A stretch of 64,000 nucleotides of DNA, taken from positions 4,825 through 68,824 of the forward strand of contig DDPE01000036.1 in assembly GCA_002342035.1 (NCBI GenBank), in the 5' to 3' direction. The position numbers and the translations under genes were made by a program. Of the stretch, positions 63,194-64,000 are shown piece after piece. The notes beneath the pieces were generated by a model. The model ran no database searches. It was not told where the DNA came from and saw only the letters and a list, made by a program, of their open reading frames with translations. How positions within the stretch are numbered: position 1 is the first letter of the stretch; each line of letters opens with the position of its first letter. Source of the DNA: Asticcacaulis sp. UBA2476 (GTDB taxonomy: Bacteria > Pseudomonadota > Alphaproteobacteria > Caulobacterales > Caulobacteraceae).

Positions 63194-63307
63194 GAATCCA
63201 AAAGTGAGTCTTTTAAGACTCACTCACATAAAAATAATTCGCCCGATTCTCCACGAGTCAAGTTTTTACTTTTTGTTAACTGCAAGAGACTCTATTCCTT
63301 TGGATTC
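63194..63307 (+). promoter_or_regulatory. ccrM control region: seven GANTC sites and a CtrA-like box
   Basis: Within 114 bases there are seven GANTC sites, starting at 63194, 63206, 63217, 63245, 63255, 63288 and 63303. About 0.4 are expected by chance. TTTA-N7-TTAA (63265-63279) is one mismatch from the CtrA box TTAA-N7-TTAA. GTGAGTCTT/AAGACTCAC (63204-63223) is a perfect palindrome holding two of the sites. The layout fits cell-cycle control of ccrM by CtrA and by its own methylation, as known in Caulobacter. Confidence 0.75.
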
Positions 63308-63353
63308 AGGGCGTTACATAGGCGCCCTCATTTGAACCTGTAAGGATTTTCTG

Positions 63354-64000
63354 ATGTCACGGCTGGTTTCGCAAAAAGCACTTACCGACAAGAACAATGT
63401 CGCCCTGGAACTTGACACCATCCATGTGGGTGAGTGCGTGAACATCCTGAAAAGCCTGCCAGACAAATCCGTCGATCTGGTCTTTGCCGACCCACCCTAC
63501 AACCTTCAACTGGGCGGCGATCTGCTGCGTCCGGACAATTCCAAGGTTGATGCGGTTGACGATGAATGGGACCAGTTCGCCTCTTTTGAAGCCTATGACA
63601 AGTTCACCCGTGAGTGGATGCGTGAATGCCAGCGCGTCCTGAAAGACGACGGCGCGATCTGGGTTATCGGCTCCTATCACAATGTCTTCCGCTTGGGCGT
63701 CGCCTTACAGGACTTAGGGTTCTGGGTAATGAACGATGTCATCTGGCGCAAATCGAACCCGATGCCAAACTTCAAGGGCACCCGCTTCACCAACGCGCAT
63801 GAGACCCTGATCTGGGCCACAAAATCCAAGGGCCAAAAGCGCTACACTTTCAATTATGACGCCCTCAAGGCTTTCAACGAAGACACGCAAATGCGCTCGG
63901 ACTGGAACATCCCACTATGCACCGGGGATGAGCGCCTGAAAGACGAAAATGGTGTAAAAGCCCACCCGACCCAAAAGCCGGAAGCCTTATTGTACCGCGT
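63354..64000 (+). CDS. ccrM: Cell-cycle-regulated DNA adenine methyltransferase CcrM (cut by window edge)
   Basis: A beta-class N6-adenine methyltransferase that methylates GANTC. About 215 N-terminal codons are visible from the ATG at 63354, with AAGGA upstream. The catalytic motif ADPPYNLQLGGDLLRPD (DPPY) is complete. The CcrM/HinfI-type stretches KVDAVDDEWDQFASFEAYD, WVIGSYHNVFRLG and NDVIWRKSNPMPNFKGTRF are present. HPTQKPEALLYRV stands at the edge. The AdoMet FxGxG motif and C-terminal DNA-binding part lie outside the window. Confidence 0.96.
   Translation, partial: MSRLVSQKALTDKNNVALELDTIHVGECVNILKSLPDKSVDLVFADPPYNLQLGGDLLRPDNSKVDAVDDEWDQFASFEAYDKFTREWMRECQRVLKDDGAIWVIGSYHNVFRLGVALQDLGFWVMNDVIWRKSNPMPNFKGTRFTNAHETLIWATKSKGQKRYTFNYDALKAFNEDTQMRSDWNIPLCTGDERLKDENGVKAHPTQKPEALLYR

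Noticed and set aside
1..64000. CRISPR arrays, insertion sequences, prophage or plasmid functions
   Set aside because: No spaced direct repeats, transposase or integrase motifs, or attachment-site duplications were found; the gene content is housekeeping.

Overview
The window is ordinary, gene-dense bacterial chromosome of about 55% G+C (estimated by eye). The gene content points to an alphaproteobacterium of the Caulobacteraceae, perhaps Asticcacaulis-like. The main clues are rnhB directly before a CcrM-type GANTC methyltransferase whose promoter region is packed with GANTC sites and holds a CtrA-like box, a type-2 ArgC, a short ProRS without the editing insertion, LpxI in place of LpxH, DUF1467 and DUF2842 proteins, and the alphaproteobacterial ctaC-ctaD-ctaB-ctaG-ctaE-DUF983-surf1 order. 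The genus is an inference. I see no prophage, insertion sequence, CRISPR array or integrated island.

Layout. 1-1250: 5' part of metG (minus) and tRNA-Thr(UGU). 1260-5690: an iron-linked uptake locus, with TonB and a TonB-dependent receptor on the minus strand and a DUF4198 protein plus a four-EF-hand protein on the plus strand, around a Fur-like operator. 5830-9705: small unknown proteins, a frameshifted small gene, a lipoprotein cytochrome c, a beta-barrel candidate, the NfeD/SPFH pair and a Nudix hydrolase. 9783-16400: an FAD-linked 2-hydroxyacid dehydrogenase, two paralogous double-receiver response regulators, yaaA, tsaC and a cytochrome b561-YceI fusion. 16411-23305: an acyl-CoA dehydrogenase behind a strong palindromic operator, a trypsin-like protease, oligopeptidase B, a GNAT enzyme and a membrane acyltransferase.

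23311-38342 is one long minus-strand envelope/translation supercluster. In transcription order it runs rpsB, tsf, pyrH, frr, uppS, cdsA, dxr, rseP, bamA, ompH/skp, lpxD, fabZ, lpxA, lpxI, lpxB. It links ribosome function to isoprenoid and phospholipid precursors, outer-membrane protein assembly and lipid A synthesis. 38546-48011 holds dnaE, the lipoprotein exporter (lolD plus permease), proS, a DUF1467 protein, argC and rplM-rpsI. 48245-52700 holds a PhoX-like protein, heme A synthase, two small membrane proteins, a peroxiredoxin and YqgE. 52767-60662 is the aa3 cytochrome oxidase operon with its assembly factors and an M16 peptidase. 61090-64000 is tldD-rnhB followed by ccrM, which runs off the window.

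No whole new defence or metabolic system is evident. The best leads are the palindromic operator at 16262-16288, the GANTC/CtrA control region before ccrM, a small gene broken by one extra base in a C run (6101-6281), a degenerate second copy of a gene's C-terminal tail (11273-11299), the double-receiver pair, a possible unrecognised small gene before ctaC, and several strong stem-loops. The longest stretch without an intact gene is 6099-6411, and most of it is the frameshifted gene.
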